Positions 44,501-53,046 of a stretch of DNA of 64,000 bases are shown here, one piece after another. Under the pieces are notes generated by a model. The model did no database searches, was not told the origin of the DNA, and saw only the letters and a program-made list of their open reading frames with translations. The position numbers and the translations under genes were made by a program. Position 1 is the stretch's first letter, and the number at the start of each line of letters is the position of its first letter. The stretch spans positions 9,610,001 through 9,674,000 of the forward strand of contig NZ_JBCJKP010000001.1 of NCBI RefSeq assembly GCF_039503195.1, written 5' to 3'. This DNA comes from Streptomyces mirabilis. GTDB taxonomy: Bacteria > Actinomycetota > Actinomycetes > Streptomycetales > Streptomycetaceae.

Positions 44501-45460
44501 TCACGCGAACGCGTTCACCCCGGTCAGCTCCGCCGACAGCGTCCACAGCCGCGCGGCCTGCTCGGGGTCGATCGCGTAGTCGCGTACGCCGGTACGCTCG
44601 CCGTCCGCCGGGGCGACCTCGGCGATGTCGCAGTCCTCGCAGTACACCCCGCCCAGGCCGGCCAGCTGGGGCGAGGTCGCGGCCCACACCTGGGTCGCCG
44701 CACCTTCCTGGGGCGACTTGAAGCCGGACGGGTTCAGCGGGTTGCCGTCCTCGTCGATCCAGCCGCGCTCCACCATCTCCTCCTTGGCGAGGTGGCGCTG
44801 CAACGGGGTGAGGATGCCGCCGGGGTGGAGGGCGAAGGCCCGGACGCCGGACTCCCGGCCGAGCCGGTCGAGGTGGACGGCGAACAGGACGTTCGCGGTC
44901 TTCGCCTGTCCGTACGCCTCCCACTTGTCGTAGCCGGTGCGCCAGTGCACGTCGTCCCAGCGGATCCCCGAGTTGTGGTGAGCGCCCGAGGAGACGGAGA
45001 CGATCCGCGCGCCGCCCGGCTCGATCGCGGGCCACAGACGGTTCACGAGCGCGAAGTGGCCGAGGTGGTTGGTCGCGAACTGGGCCTCCCAGCCGGGACC
45101 GACGCGGGTCTCCGGGCAGGCCATGATCCCGGCGTTGTCGATGACGATGTCGATGGTGCGGCCGGAGGCGAGGAAGCGTTCGGCGAAGGCGCGGACGCTG
45201 TCGAGGTCGCCGAGGTCGAGCTCGTCCACCTCGACCCCCTCGATGCCCTCCACCGCCTCCCGGGCCGCGGCCGGGCGGCGCGCCGGAACGACGACGTGGG
45301 CGCCCGCCTTGGTGAGCGCGCGGGTGGTCTCCAGGCCGAGCCCCGAGTACCCGCCGGTGACGATCGCGAGCTTCCCGGTCAGGTCGACGCCCTGGAGGAC
45401 GTCGTCGGCGGTGCTGTGGGCGCCGAACCCCGAGCCGATCTTGTGCTGTGCAGTGGTCAT
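44501..45460 (-). CDS. Short-chain dehydrogenase/reductase
   Basis: A 319-residue SDR resembling the protochlorophyllide-reductase-like/WW-domain oxidoreductase group. It has the cofactor motif IVTGGYSGLGLETTRAL, NNAGIM, the catalytic Ser in VSVSSGAH and the Tyr/Lys in YGQAKTAN. GGYSGLG in place of GASSGIG is common in this group. It converges on the hydrolase gene 13 bp away. The substrate is not predictable. Confidence 0.9.
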   Translation of the reverse strand: MTTAQHKIGSGFGAHSTADDVLQGVDLTGKLAIVTGGYSGLGLETTRALTKAGAHVVVPARRPAAAREAVEGIEGVEVDELDLGDLDSVRAFAERFLASGRTIDIVIDNAGIMACPETRVGPGWEAQFATNHLGHFALVNRLWPAIEPGGARIVSVSSGAHHNSGIRWDDVHWRTGYDKWEAYGQAKTANVLFAVHLDRLGRESGVRAFALHPGGILTPLQRHLAKEEMVERGWIDEDGNPLNPSGFKSPQEGAATQVWAATSPQLAGLGGVYCEDCDIAEVAPADGERTGVRDYAIDPEQAARLWTLSAELTGVNAFA

Positions 45461-45582
45461 GTTCCGACGCTACGGATTGGAGAGCACTCGAAGTCAAGCG
45501 GAGGCCGCCGCCCACGGCGGGGGCAGCATCGCAGGCCGGGGAGCAGCGCACAGCGGGGGCCGGACAGGGCGCCAGACATGGA

Positions 45583-45745
45583 AAGACCCCGACCGGACGG
45601 GGGAATCTCGGTCGGGGCCGTCTGTGGTGGGCACCGATGGCGGTCACCTCTCGGCGAGAGGCTCCGCAGGGCTTCAGCCGAACGATCGTCCCTGCGGGCA
45701 AAAGGTGAGGCCCAGGGGACACTGTCCCATCCGCACCCACGGTTG
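45583..45745 (-). ncRNA. Candidate small RNA with four hairpins and a terminal stem-loop
   Basis: This part of a 476-bp gene-free gap folds, on the minus strand, into a GGGACA/TGTCCC dyad (45716-45728), a CCGCAGGG/CCCTGCGG stem (45664-45697), a CCTCTC/GAGAGG stem (45647-45661) and a strong 9-bp CCCCGACCG/CGGTCGGGG stem (45587-45617) followed by TCTTTCC. The density of perfect stems ending in a terminator-like hairpin suggests a small RNA of roughly 160 nt rather than only a terminator. The 5' end is a guess and no homologue was checked. The rest of the gap shows nothing clear. Confidence 0.45.
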
Positions 45746-45936
45746 GTTTAACGGGGAACTACCGATGGGTGTTCCCGCGTGACCAGGGCGGGCGCGGTGA
45801 TCTGCGTCACCCGGAGGAGGCAAGAGGGGCGGACGGTTCTCGGGTCGCCGTACGCCTCACGTCTCGGCTCGCCGTACGACTTCATGCGTCCGAGGGCTCG
45901 GGCGCGGGATTGCTCTCGCTCCCCAGCTTACGCCCG

Positions 45937-46974
45937 TCAGGCGCTGGTGACACGGGTCGGCGCCGTCCGCGACCGGGTCCAGGCCAGCAGCTCGTCCTCG
46001 CTCCAGGTGGTGATCACGCGCTCGGCGGGCACCCCGCACTCCTCGGCCCGCGCGCAGCCGTGGATCTGCCAGTCGAGCTGGCCGGGGGCGTGCGCGTCGG
46101 TGTCGATCGAGAAGAGCACGCCCGCGTCGAGCGCCCGGCGCAGAAGCCGGCGCGGTGGGTCGAGCCGTTCCGGGCGGCAATTGATCTCCACGGCCGTACC
46201 GGCCTCCGCGCAGGCGGCGAAGACCGCGTCCGCGTCGAACTCCGACTCGGGCCGCCGCCGCTCGGTGAGCAGCCGGCCCGTGCAGTGACCGAGCACGTCC
46301 GCGAGCGGATTGCGTACGGCGGTGACCATACGGCGGGTCATCGACCTGGCGTCCATGCGCAGCTTGGAGTGCACCGATACCACCACGACGTCCAGCGACT
46401 CCAGCAACTCCGGCTCCTGGTCGAGCGATCCGTCGTCGAGGATGTCGCACTCGATGCCGGTGAGCAGCCGGAAGGGGGCCCACCGGCGGTTGAGCTCCGC
46501 CACCACCGCCACCTGCTCGCGCAGCCGCTCGGGGGACAGGCCCCGCGCCACGGTCAGCCGTGGCGAGTGGTCCGTGAGCACCGCCCACTCGTGCCCGAGA
46601 CGCGCGGCGGTCCGGCCCATCTTCTCGATCGGGCTGCCGCCGTCCGACCAGTCGGAGTGCAGATGGCAGTCGCCGCGCAGCAGCGCCCGCAGGCGTTCGC
46701 CGCCCTCGGCGAGGGGGCCCGCGGCCTGCTGTTCCAGCGTCTCGAGATAGCCGGGCGGCTGACCGGTCACCGCCTCGCGCACGACCTGCGCCGTCTTCGG
46801 CCCGATGCCCTTCAGCGACTCCAGGGTCCCGGCGGCGACACGCCTGTGGACCTCCCCGGCGGGCAGCGCGGCCAGCACGGCCTCCGCGGTGCGGAAGGCC
46901 CGTACACGATAGGTGGGGGCCTGGGTGCGCTCCAGCAGGAACGCGATCCGGTCCAGGGCCTCGACGGGGTCCAT
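45937..46974 (-). CDS. PHP-domain protein, DNA polymerase X-like
   Basis: A 345-residue protein. Residues 1-85 resemble the helix-hairpin-helix part of PolX (YRVRAFRTAEAVLAAL; LESLKGIGPKTAQVVREA). From about residue 110 a PHP phosphoesterase domain follows, with metal ligands in RGDCHLHSDWSDGGSPIEKM, LTDHSPRL, VVSVHSK and FSIDTDAHAPGQLDWQIHG. The nucleotidyl-transferase domain of PolX is absent, so it is a nuclease or phosphatase module that may act in DNA repair. ATG 46974 is the family start. Confidence 0.88.
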   Translation of the reverse strand: MDPVEALDRIAFLLERTQAPTYRVRAFRTAEAVLAALPAGEVHRRVAAGTLESLKGIGPKTAQVVREAVTGQPPGYLETLEQQAAGPLAEGGERLRALLRGDCHLHSDWSDGGSPIEKMGRTAARLGHEWAVLTDHSPRLTVARGLSPERLREQVAVVAELNRRWAPFRLLTGIECDILDDGSLDQEPELLESLDVVVVSVHSKLRMDARSMTRRMVTAVRNPLADVLGHCTGRLLTERRRPESEFDADAVFAACAEAGTAVEINCRPERLDPPRRLLRRALDAGVLFSIDTDAHAPGQLDWQIHGCARAEECGVPAERVITTWSEDELLAWTRSRTAPTRVTSA

Positions 46975-47101
46975 CGGTACCACCTTCCGTGAGCTCCCCA
47001 CCCCTTTCAAGCCCTTCAAGCCTTGCCCAGCCGCCGTCGGCCCGCACGGCGGAGTGTCACTCACCTCGGCCCCCTCGCGGGAATCGATCTACGCTCTAGG
47101 C

Positions 47102-47365
47102 ATGACCGAAATCTCGAGCCCCCACATCTCCTACCCGCGGGTCATGGTGCTCGGGGTGCAGCCGTGCGACCCGCCGTTTCGGATCGTGGAGATCGACGGG
47201 GAAATGGTCGGCGAGGCGAAGTCGATCACCGATGTCCTGACCTTCGCCGGCTCCCAGGGGATCCACATCCACGATCTCGACGACCCGGACGTGGTGCGCT
47301 GGGTGGGCGGCGACAAGTTCACCTGGGCGCCGCGCCTGGGCCGGTCCGGCGGATCGGGGCGCTAG
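47102..47365 (+). CDS. Small conserved Streptomyces-type protein, 87 residues
   Basis: An 87-residue soluble protein (MTEISSPHISYPRVMVLGVQ to a Gly/Ser-rich tail) with no recognised domain. The sequence has a compact alpha/beta feel (VEIDGEMVGEAKSITDVLTF; IHIHDLDDPDVVRWVGG). It is divergent from the PHP gene with 127 bp between. Its last codons fall in the first unit of a 27-bp tandem repeat. Confidence 0.75.
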   Translation: MTEISSPHISYPRVMVLGVQPCDPPFRIVEIDGEMVGEAKSITDVLTFAGSQGIHIHDLDDPDVVRWVGGDKFTWAPRLGRSGGSGR

Positions 47366-47448
47366 GGCCGGTCCGGCGGATCACGAGGCCAGGGCCTGTC
47401 CGGCGGATCACGACGCCAGGACTTGTCCGGAGGATCAGGACGCGGCGC
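47341..47448. repeat. Four tandem 27-bp repeats
   Basis: Units begin at 47341, 47368, 47395 and 47422 with the shared core GTCCGGCGGATCA (GTCCGGAGGATCA in the last). Unit 1 overlaps the end of the 87-residue gene; units 2 and 3 are most alike. A replication-slippage origin is likely. Confidence 0.8.
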
Positions 47449-47653
47449 CGGACAGCTGGATCGAGGAGGCGGGGAGCGCGCGGACCTCGGGGCTCGCGCC
47501 GGTGTGAGCTGTCGCGGGAGGAATGACCCCGCACCCCAGAAAAGATCACCAAAGGGCGGGAACCCGGCATGGGCCGATTCCCCCGAGGGCACGGTTGATC
47601 TTGCCGGGTGATCGCGACCGCCCCGGCGCCCCCTCTTCCCTCCGGGAGTCGTC

Positions 47654-48040
47654 ATGCCCCGTGGCTTCGCCGTGCCCGCCGCCGCCCTCCTCGCCTCGAC
47701 CGGCCTGCTGGCCTCGACCGCCCTGCTCACCGCCGTACCGGCGAGCGCGGCGACGCACGGCGCGTCGCGCGCCGGAGACGTGTGCTTCTGGACCGCCGCC
47801 GGACAGCACGGCTCGTCCTGGTGCTACACCCCACCGGGCTACACGGACGTCCCGGAGTTCCTGCACGACAAGGCCGCGTCCTTCAGGTCCAACGCCGACA
47901 CCGCCGTGTACGCCATCGACTGGGGCCGCGGCACCTGCTACGCCCGGCTGATCCGGGCGCACGACCTGGCCGACAACTGGCCCTGGGGCGCCCGGCTGGA
48001 CGGCGTCGCCGACACCATGATGGGCTGCGAGGTCGGCTGA
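47654..48040 (+). CDS. Secreted peptidase inhibitor family I36 protein (1)
   Basis: A 128-residue exported protein. The signal peptide is tripled in Leu/Ala/Ser segments (AAALLASTGLLASTALLTAV) and ends near ASAAT. The mature part has VCFWTAAGQHGSSWCYT, RGTCYARL and GCEVG, giving four cysteines in a gamma-crystallin-like I36 fold related to Streptomyces metalloproteinase inhibitors. First gene of a tight three-gene operon. Confidence 0.85.
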   Translation: MPRGFAVPAAALLASTGLLASTALLTAVPASAATHGASRAGDVCFWTAAGQHGSSWCYTPPGYTDVPEFLHDKAASFRSNADTAVYAIDWGRGTCYARLIRAHDLADNWPWGARLDGVADTMMGCEVG

Positions 48041-48043
48041 CCC

Positions 48044-48772
48044 GTGCGACTCCTCCGCGCGTTCGCCGCCGCCGCGCTCGCGGTGCTGGCGTTGACGGGG
48101 TGCTCCACGGCGACGGCGCAGCGGGCCGTGCCCCCGCTGCCCAGGACCGAGCGCGACCGCGACGACCTCATCGACGCCGCCCAGCAGGCACTCGTCGACC
48201 GCTGTCTGGGCCGGCAGGGACTGACCCTGCCGAACGCCTCGGCCCCGCGGGACCACAGCGCCGCGGCCCCGCAGGACCGCCGACTGCAGAGCGCCCTCTT
48301 CGGCCGCGGCCACCCCGAGCTCTCCGTCACCCTCGCCACCGGCTATACCGTCACCGCCCACACGGACGGCTGCCTCGCCGCAGCCGAGCGCGATCTCTAC
48401 GGCGACCAGCGGCTCTGGTTCCGTACACGGGTCGTGGTGAACAACCTGCGGGCCGAGGCCCAGCAGCGCATGAAGCGCGACCCCGACTACCGCGCCGCGA
48501 CCGCCCGCTGGACCCGCTGTGTCACCCCCGCGCACGGGTCCCGCCCCGACCGCCCCGACCCCGCCGTCTCCACGCGCTGCGCACGTGAGAGCGGCCTCAC
48601 CCGGCTGCGGGCGCGGCTGGAACCGGCCCTGCTGGCCAGGGTCCGCGCCGAGCGGCACGGACAACTGACCACCTACCGGCAGCTTCGCACCCGCGCACTG
48701 CGCCGCGCGGCGGATCTGTACGCCGAGCGGACCGTCCAGGTAACCCCGAAGAAAGGCAGTGACCCTTCGTGA
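48044..48772 (+). CDS. Lipoprotein of unknown function within the I36 operon
   Basis: A 242-residue predicted lipoprotein with lipobox LTGC at the end of a hydrophobic signal. The mature part is helical and charged, with DLIDAAQQALVDRCLGRQGL and ARWTRCVTPAHG; several cysteines may form disulfides. I recognise no catalytic motif. GTG 48044 lies 3 bp after the first I36 gene, and its stop overlaps the second I36 start (GTGA), so the three are cotranslated. Confidence 0.8.
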   Translation: MRLLRAFAAAALAVLALTGCSTATAQRAVPPLPRTERDRDDLIDAAQQALVDRCLGRQGLTLPNASAPRDHSAAAPQDRRLQSALFGRGHPELSVTLATGYTVTAHTDGCLAAAERDLYGDQRLWFRTRVVVNNLRAEAQQRMKRDPDYRAATARWTRCVTPAHGSRPDRPDPAVSTRCARESGLTRLRARLEPALLARVRAERHGQLTTYRQLRTRALRRAADLYAERTVQVTPKKGSDPS

Positions 48773-49146
48773 TCACCCAGCGTCTCGCCCTCTCCGCGGC
48801 CGCGGCCCTGCTCGCCCTCACCGGCGGCCTCGCCCTTGCCACCCCCTCCGGCGCGGCCGACTGCCCCAGCGGCAACTTCTGCGTCTGGGAGAACGCCAAC
48901 TTCGACGGCCAGCGCGCCAACTGGTCGGGGGACGACGGGTGGTGGGAGAGCTGGATCGCCGACACCGACTCCTCCTGGGCCAACCACGGCATCTCGGGCC
49001 CCGGCGTCAAGGACCACGTGAAGGTCTACGAGGACGCCTGGCAGGGCGGCGCCATGACCATCTGTCTCGGACCGGGGGAGGAGGTCGGCTACAACGCCGT
49101 GGCGAACGACCGCGGTGACTCGCACACCTGGTCCATGGGCTGCTGA
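48769..49146 (+). CDS. Secreted peptidase inhibitor family I36 protein (2)
   Basis: A 125-residue exported protein with signal ITQRLALSAAAALLALTGGL ending ATPSGAAD. The mature domain CPSGNFCVWENANFDGQRAN, WANHGISGPGVKDHVKVYED and SMGC is a classic I36/gamma-crystallin-like module with four cysteines. It could inhibit an extracellular protease or protect the cell wall. GTG start is coupled to the lipoprotein stop. Confidence 0.9.
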   Translation: MITQRLALSAAAALLALTGGLALATPSGAADCPSGNFCVWENANFDGQRANWSGDDGWWESWIADTDSSWANHGISGPGVKDHVKVYEDAWQGGAMTICLGPGEEVGYNAVANDRGDSHTWSMGC

Positions 49147-49248
49147 GAGGCCGACCCCAGTCGATCGGCCCCAGTCGATCGATCCGGCCGATCGACGCCG
49201 TCCGCCCGCGGTGGGGGCCGCGGACGGACGGTCATTCCGTGCGGTCCC

Positions 49249-49830
49249 TCATGCCTTCGGGGCCCCGCGCCGGTTGCTCAGGCCCTTCCGACGGCGCTTG
49301 GGATGCACCGCCCGGCCCATCCGCCGTCCCAGCAGCAGATAACCCACCAGCGCTCCGGACGTGTTGAGGATGACATCGTCGATGTCGAAGGCGCGTCCGG
49401 TGATCAGCGTGCCCTGGACCAACTCGACCAGCAGCATCACCACCGCGGTGAGCAGCAGCACGCGCAGGATCCCCCGGGCCTTCGGAATCAGCACGGGCAC
49501 CAGCACGCCGAACGGCACACCGAGCACGACGTTCCCGCCGATCTGCTTCACGGCGTCGCGCAGCGCCGGCTGGTCGAGATAGGCCCGCAGAGAACTCCCG
49601 GGGTGCAGATTGGTGTGGATCAGTGTCTTCGACGCCGGTGACGGCTCCAGCGTCAGCCGGGCCAGCGCGACCGCGAACGCCACCATGGCCACGAAGGCCA
49701 GCAGCATCACGAGCAGCCGCACGGGCAGCGGGAGCGCCTTGCGCTCCTGCGCGGGTACCGATGGCCGTCGACCGGATTTCGCCGTACCGGTGGTGCGCAG
49801 GGTGCTCAAGAGTGACGCCGTACGGACCAT
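49249..49830 (-). CDS. VanZ-family membrane protein
   Basis: A 193-residue protein with four membrane segments, including LVMLLAFVAMVAFAVALARL and GILRVLLLTAVVMLLVELVQ. The conserved VanZ signatures NVVLGVPFGVLVP and RAFDIDDVILNTSGALVGYL are present. VanZ-like proteins affect glycopeptide susceptibility in some species, but most have unknown roles. It converges on the I36 operon. Confidence 0.9.
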   Translation of the reverse strand: MVRTASLLSTLRTTGTAKSGRRPSVPAQERKALPLPVRLLVMLLAFVAMVAFAVALARLTLEPSPASKTLIHTNLHPGSSLRAYLDQPALRDAVKQIGGNVVLGVPFGVLVPVLIPKARGILRVLLLTAVVMLLVELVQGTLITGRAFDIDDVILNTSGALVGYLLLGRRMGRAVHPKRRRKGLSNRRGAPKA

Positions 49831-50008
49831 TCGATTCTCCCGGTTTCAACGGTTCTGCAGATAAGGGCGGTTACCCGCAAAGCGTGCTTCGATGCCGAGC
49901 CCCGCGCGACGGAAGGAGGGGGTCATGAAAGGGCGTCCCGCGGGCAGTCGGAGGCAGGGGCGCCCGGCGGGATCCCGGCGCCGGTCGTCGCCGTGCGCGA
50001 GGTGGGGC

Positions 50009-50037
50009 CCGGTGGGGCGACGGCCTCGCCCCACCGG
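50009..50037 (-). terminator. Stem-loop terminator after the DUF4230 gene
   Basis: CCGGTGGGGCGA and TCGCCCCACCGG form a perfect 12-bp stem with a 5-base loop, 25 bp past the DUF4230 stop. The rest of the 230-bp gap to the VanZ gene contains nothing else recognisable. Confidence 0.75.
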
Positions 50038-50061
50038 ACCGTTGCCGGAGTGCGGCCCGGC

Positions 50062-50724
50062 TCAGGCGCCGTAGCTCACGCTCACCTCCTTGAAACCGAG
50101 GGAGCGCAGCAGGCCGTCGAGCATGCCGGTGGTGTTCTCCTCGGCCCGTTTGGTGAGCTCGCTGTCCTTCGCCGCGTCGCCGATGTGCTTGACCGCGAGT
50201 TTCTGCACGGCCTGTTCGCTGTCCGGGTTGTCGGAGAAGAAGTCGCCGAGCCGGTCGAGAAGCCCACGCTGTTTGGAGACGGCGTAGGAGCGGTTGGGGT
50301 CGAGTGCGGGCTTGCCGAGGAACGCGTGCGGCAGCCGCAGGGTGGCCGTGGTGCGGTCGGCGTCGACCGTCACGTCCTTCTTGGCGAGCGAACCGAGGTC
50401 GACGTACGCCTCGACCGTGCCGGCCCCCACGTACAGCGTGCGGGTGCCGCGGATCGCGTCGGGCAGGTACTTGGCATCCTTCTCCAGGTCCACCACCACC
50501 TGGAAGTTGCCCGAGGCGGCGTCGTAACGGCTCATGTCCTGGATCGACTTGAGGAGGGCTGGTCCGGAGCGGTCGTGCGTCTGGGTGCCGAACAGGTCGC
50601 GCAGCCCAGGCAGAACGGCCAGGCGCAGCCCGGCGAACAGCACCACGAGCACCAGCACGACGGCAGTGATCGCCTTGGCCCACGCGGGCATGCGCTTGGG
50701 CAGGCGCTTGATGGACGTCGTCAT
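50062..50724 (-). CDS. DUF4230-domain membrane-anchored protein
   Basis: A 220-residue protein with one N-terminal membrane anchor (AITAVVLVLVVLFAGLRLAV) and an extracellular DUF4230 domain (ASGNFQVVVDLEKDAKYLPD; GTRTLYVGAGTVEAYVDLGS; TTATLRLPHAFLGKPALDPN). The function is unknown. ATG 50724 is chosen because GGAGG lies 9 bp upstream. The promoter would lie in the short gap to the pseudogene. Confidence 0.88.
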   Translation of the reverse strand: MTTSIKRLPKRMPAWAKAITAVVLVLVVLFAGLRLAVLPGLRDLFGTQTHDRSGPALLKSIQDMSRYDAASGNFQVVVDLEKDAKYLPDAIRGTRTLYVGAGTVEAYVDLGSLAKKDVTVDADRTTATLRLPHAFLGKPALDPNRSYAVSKQRGLLDRLGDFFSDNPDSEQAVQKLAVKHIGDAAKDSELTKRAEENTTGMLDGLLRSLGFKEVSVSYGA

Positions 50725-50909
50725 TCGGCGGTCCTCCTTCCTGCTCACCGAATGCCCGCCAAATCACCTCCTAGGCCGCCCTGTTGGCGGATTGACGTCG
50801 CTGACGGGGAGCGCGGGCGGGAGTGCGTCCACTGTGGCGGCACCGGCCACCACACTTCGCCGTACACCGAATGAGCGCCGCGTCCGCCCGGCATACCGCG
50901 TCCGCCGCA

Positions 50910-51682
50910 CTACACGCGGCGGTCCTCCGAAGGGCGGAACCACCAGACCCCTTCCCCGTGCGTGAGCCCCGGCAGCCGCAGCTCGACCGCCCACACATGC
51001 CGGGCCGGCAGCTCGCCGGTGACGAGCCGGCGGGTCCGGCCGCCGGTCGTCTCCCCGAACTGCGCGCCGTGCGCGGCGAGCCGAGCCGTGACCGGGGCCG
51101 GCGCATCGAGCGGGAGCTCCACCTCGAAGGCGTGATACGGCTCGTACACCCGCGTCCCCGCCCGCTCCAGCGCGCGTCGCGGCACGACCCGGGGTGAGGC
51201 CGTGGAAGTCGGCGACCGTGCTGAGCGGCGCGGCGAAACCGGAACGGGCGAGCGTCACCCGGTAGTCCGTGACCGGCCGGCCGTGCGGACCGGAGAGCAG
51301 GGTCGCGTGGACCGTGTCCTCCATCGCCTGGTGGACGGCCCGGGGCAGGGCGCCGTGCTCGGTCTCGTACGTGAAGACGCCGCCGGAGCCGTGCGGTCCG
51401 GGCTCGATCCGCAGCCCGACCGTGGCCCGGAACCCGACGTGCCCGTGCCGCCGGATCTCCGCGCAGGCCTCGCCGGTGCCGTCCGGCCGTTCCAGGAACC
51501 GCACCCGACTCGGCGCGAACTCCGCCTCGATCCCGAGATCCTGGGCGAGCGTGGCCGCAAGGGCCTCCTTCTGCACCTCGTCGTAGAGGAGCAGTGCGGT
51601 GCTGCCGGACGCGGCGGGCCGCGCGGGTGAACGTGAGCCGCTGACGACTTGTCACTTCACCGCCGTACAGCCCCAGATACGC
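50910..51682 (-). pseudogene. Remnant of an OtrA/TetM-like ribosomal protection GTPase
   Basis: AAYLGLYGGEVTSRQRL (just below 51682) is part of the translation-factor domain II. A deletion leads straight into VQKEALAATLAQDLGIEAEF and the domain IV region TVGLRIEPGPHGSGGVFTYE, and DYRVTLARSGFAAPLSTVAD. Near 51190 the frame shifts, and RRALERAGTRVYEPYHAFEV continues to the stop at 50910. The GTPase domain is missing. Intact proteins of this family release tetracycline-type antibiotics from ribosomes; this copy cannot. Confidence 0.7.
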
Positions 51683-52164
51683 CGCGTGCCGACGGGGGCG
51701 CGGAAGGCGGGGCTCCTCGACGGCATCCGGCGCCACCTCACGCGGTACGTCGTCCAGCTCGTCGGTGTGCGCGGCCTCGGCACCGCGCGTGCCCGTCTCG
51801 TCCCGCGCCCGCTGGACGAGACGGCGGCCGGCACACTACACCAGACCACATGGGGCCCACCAGGACTGGTACGAGGCGGCTCACCCCCTGCCTGCGCGGG
51901 GAGGACATCCAGGACGCTCAGCGGCGGACACCGCGGAGGTGGACACGGACGTCCCGAGCTGCTGGACCCAGTTCTTACCGAGATGGGAGCTCTGCGGCAC
52001 AGCTGGATTTGCGCGGGGCTGACGCCGAGCGAGGGCCTCATGACCTGCGGCAAGAGGCTGTGACACAGCCACGTGACCACAGCCGCCTGACGATCCCCCC
52101 GGCTGCCGTTCGGTTCGCCGTCCATCGACGCTCAACCGAACGACAAAACCGATCGCACCCAGCC
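51683..52164. other. Gene-poor, degenerate stretch
   Basis: About 480 bp without a convincing gene. It may contain the eroded 5' part of the ribosomal protection gene on the minus strand (TDELDDVPREVAPDAVEEPR is readable just upstream of it), but no GTPase motif is visible. Plus-strand ORFs are short and family-less. Confidence 0.4.
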
Positions 52165-52880
52165 TCAGGGGCAGAGGGCAGCGGTCATCAGGGCGAGGGC
52201 CGCAGGGCCGGCGTCGGCGTCGGGGCCCCAGTCGGTCCAGTCCACCGTGACTTGGCGGGTGCCGTCGCGTGTGTGGAAGGAGATGGTGCGGTAGCCGGGA
52301 GTGCCGCCGCCGTGGCCCACGATGGTGCCGCAGGGAAGCGTGGCCATCTCCAGGCCGAGGCCCCAGCCGTCGCCGCTGGTGTCGGCGGTCATCTCGCGCA
52401 GCTCGGCCGGGCGCAGGAGGCCGCCGCTGAGCAGGGTGCGGAAGAAGTGGTCGAGGTCGGCGGTGGTGGAGACGATCTCGCCGGCAGCGCCGGCGATGGA
52501 CATGTTGACGGTGGTGTAGTCGACCGGGACAAGTGTCCCGCCCTCTTTCTCCACTGGTTCGTAGCCGTGGGAGTGGGGCCCGGTGAGGAAGGGAGAGGAG
52601 CCCGGTAGGCGGGTGTCACGGAGTCCGAGGGGCCGGATGATGCGCTGGTCGATTTCGGTGCGGTACGAGCGGCCGGTGACCTCTTCGGTGATCATCCCGA
52701 GCACGATGTAGTCCGTGTTCGAGTAGTGGTGATCGGTGCCCGGCGGGAACAGCAGAGGGCGGTTGCGGTCGCCGTCCTTGACGGCCCGTCGGACCAGCTC
52801 GGCGGGTGTCCAGGTGCGGAAGCGGTCGTGGGGGGCGTCGCCGTCGAGCAGTCCGTCGGTGTATTCGGGCAGGCCGCTGG
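52165..52880 (-). pseudogene. Beta-lactamase/D-Ala-D-Ala carboxypeptidase-fold hydrolase, 5' part lost
   Basis: The frame from GLPEYTDG to the stop at 52165 carries the second catalytic motif in HHYSNTDYIVLGMITEEVTG and the third in GTIVGHGGGTPGYRTISFHT. These belong to serine hydrolases of the class C beta-lactamase/penicillin-binding family. The first motif (SxxK) and the signal peptide are missing: sequence upstream of 52880 is replaced by an IS5-family fragment on the other strand. Without the nucleophile serine the product would be inactive. Confidence 0.75.
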
Positions 52881-52888
52881 CGGGACCA

Positions 52889-52997
52889 TCGTGAGGTGAT
52901 CGACGCGATCGCCTTCGAGTTGCAGACTGGTACCCAGTGGGGCATTTGCCGGAGAAGTATGGCAACTGGCGAGGTGTCTGGGCTTGGGACCATGTCC
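52889..52997 (+). mobile_element. IS5-family transposase fragment
   Basis: REVIDAIAFELQTGTQW is followed, one frame over, by HLPEKYGNWRGVWAWDHVR. Together they match the N-terminal DUF4096 region of IS5-family transposases. One G appears missing from the run at 52938-52942. No catalytic domain follows. The fragment interrupts the beta-lactamase-like gene. Confidence 0.7.
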
Positions 52998-53008
52998 GCT
53001 GAGACGGG

Positions 53009-53046
53009 ACACGTTGCTTCGGGCGGATCCGCCCGAAGCAACGTGT
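53009..53046. repeat. Perfect 38-bp palindrome
   Basis: Bases 53009-53027 are the exact reverse complement of 53028-53046, centred on GGATCC with flanks such as ACACGTTGCTTCGGGC. There is no loop. It lies just after the IS5 fragment in the gap before the DinB gene. Confidence 0.85.

Noticed and set aside
47341..47448. CRISPR array
   Set aside because: Units are directly adjacent with no spacers; it is a simple tandem repeat and no cas genes are near.
49150..49190. CGATCGGCC-type repeats after the second I36 gene as an operator
   Set aside because: Short, imperfect and located at a gene end; more likely part of a terminator region.
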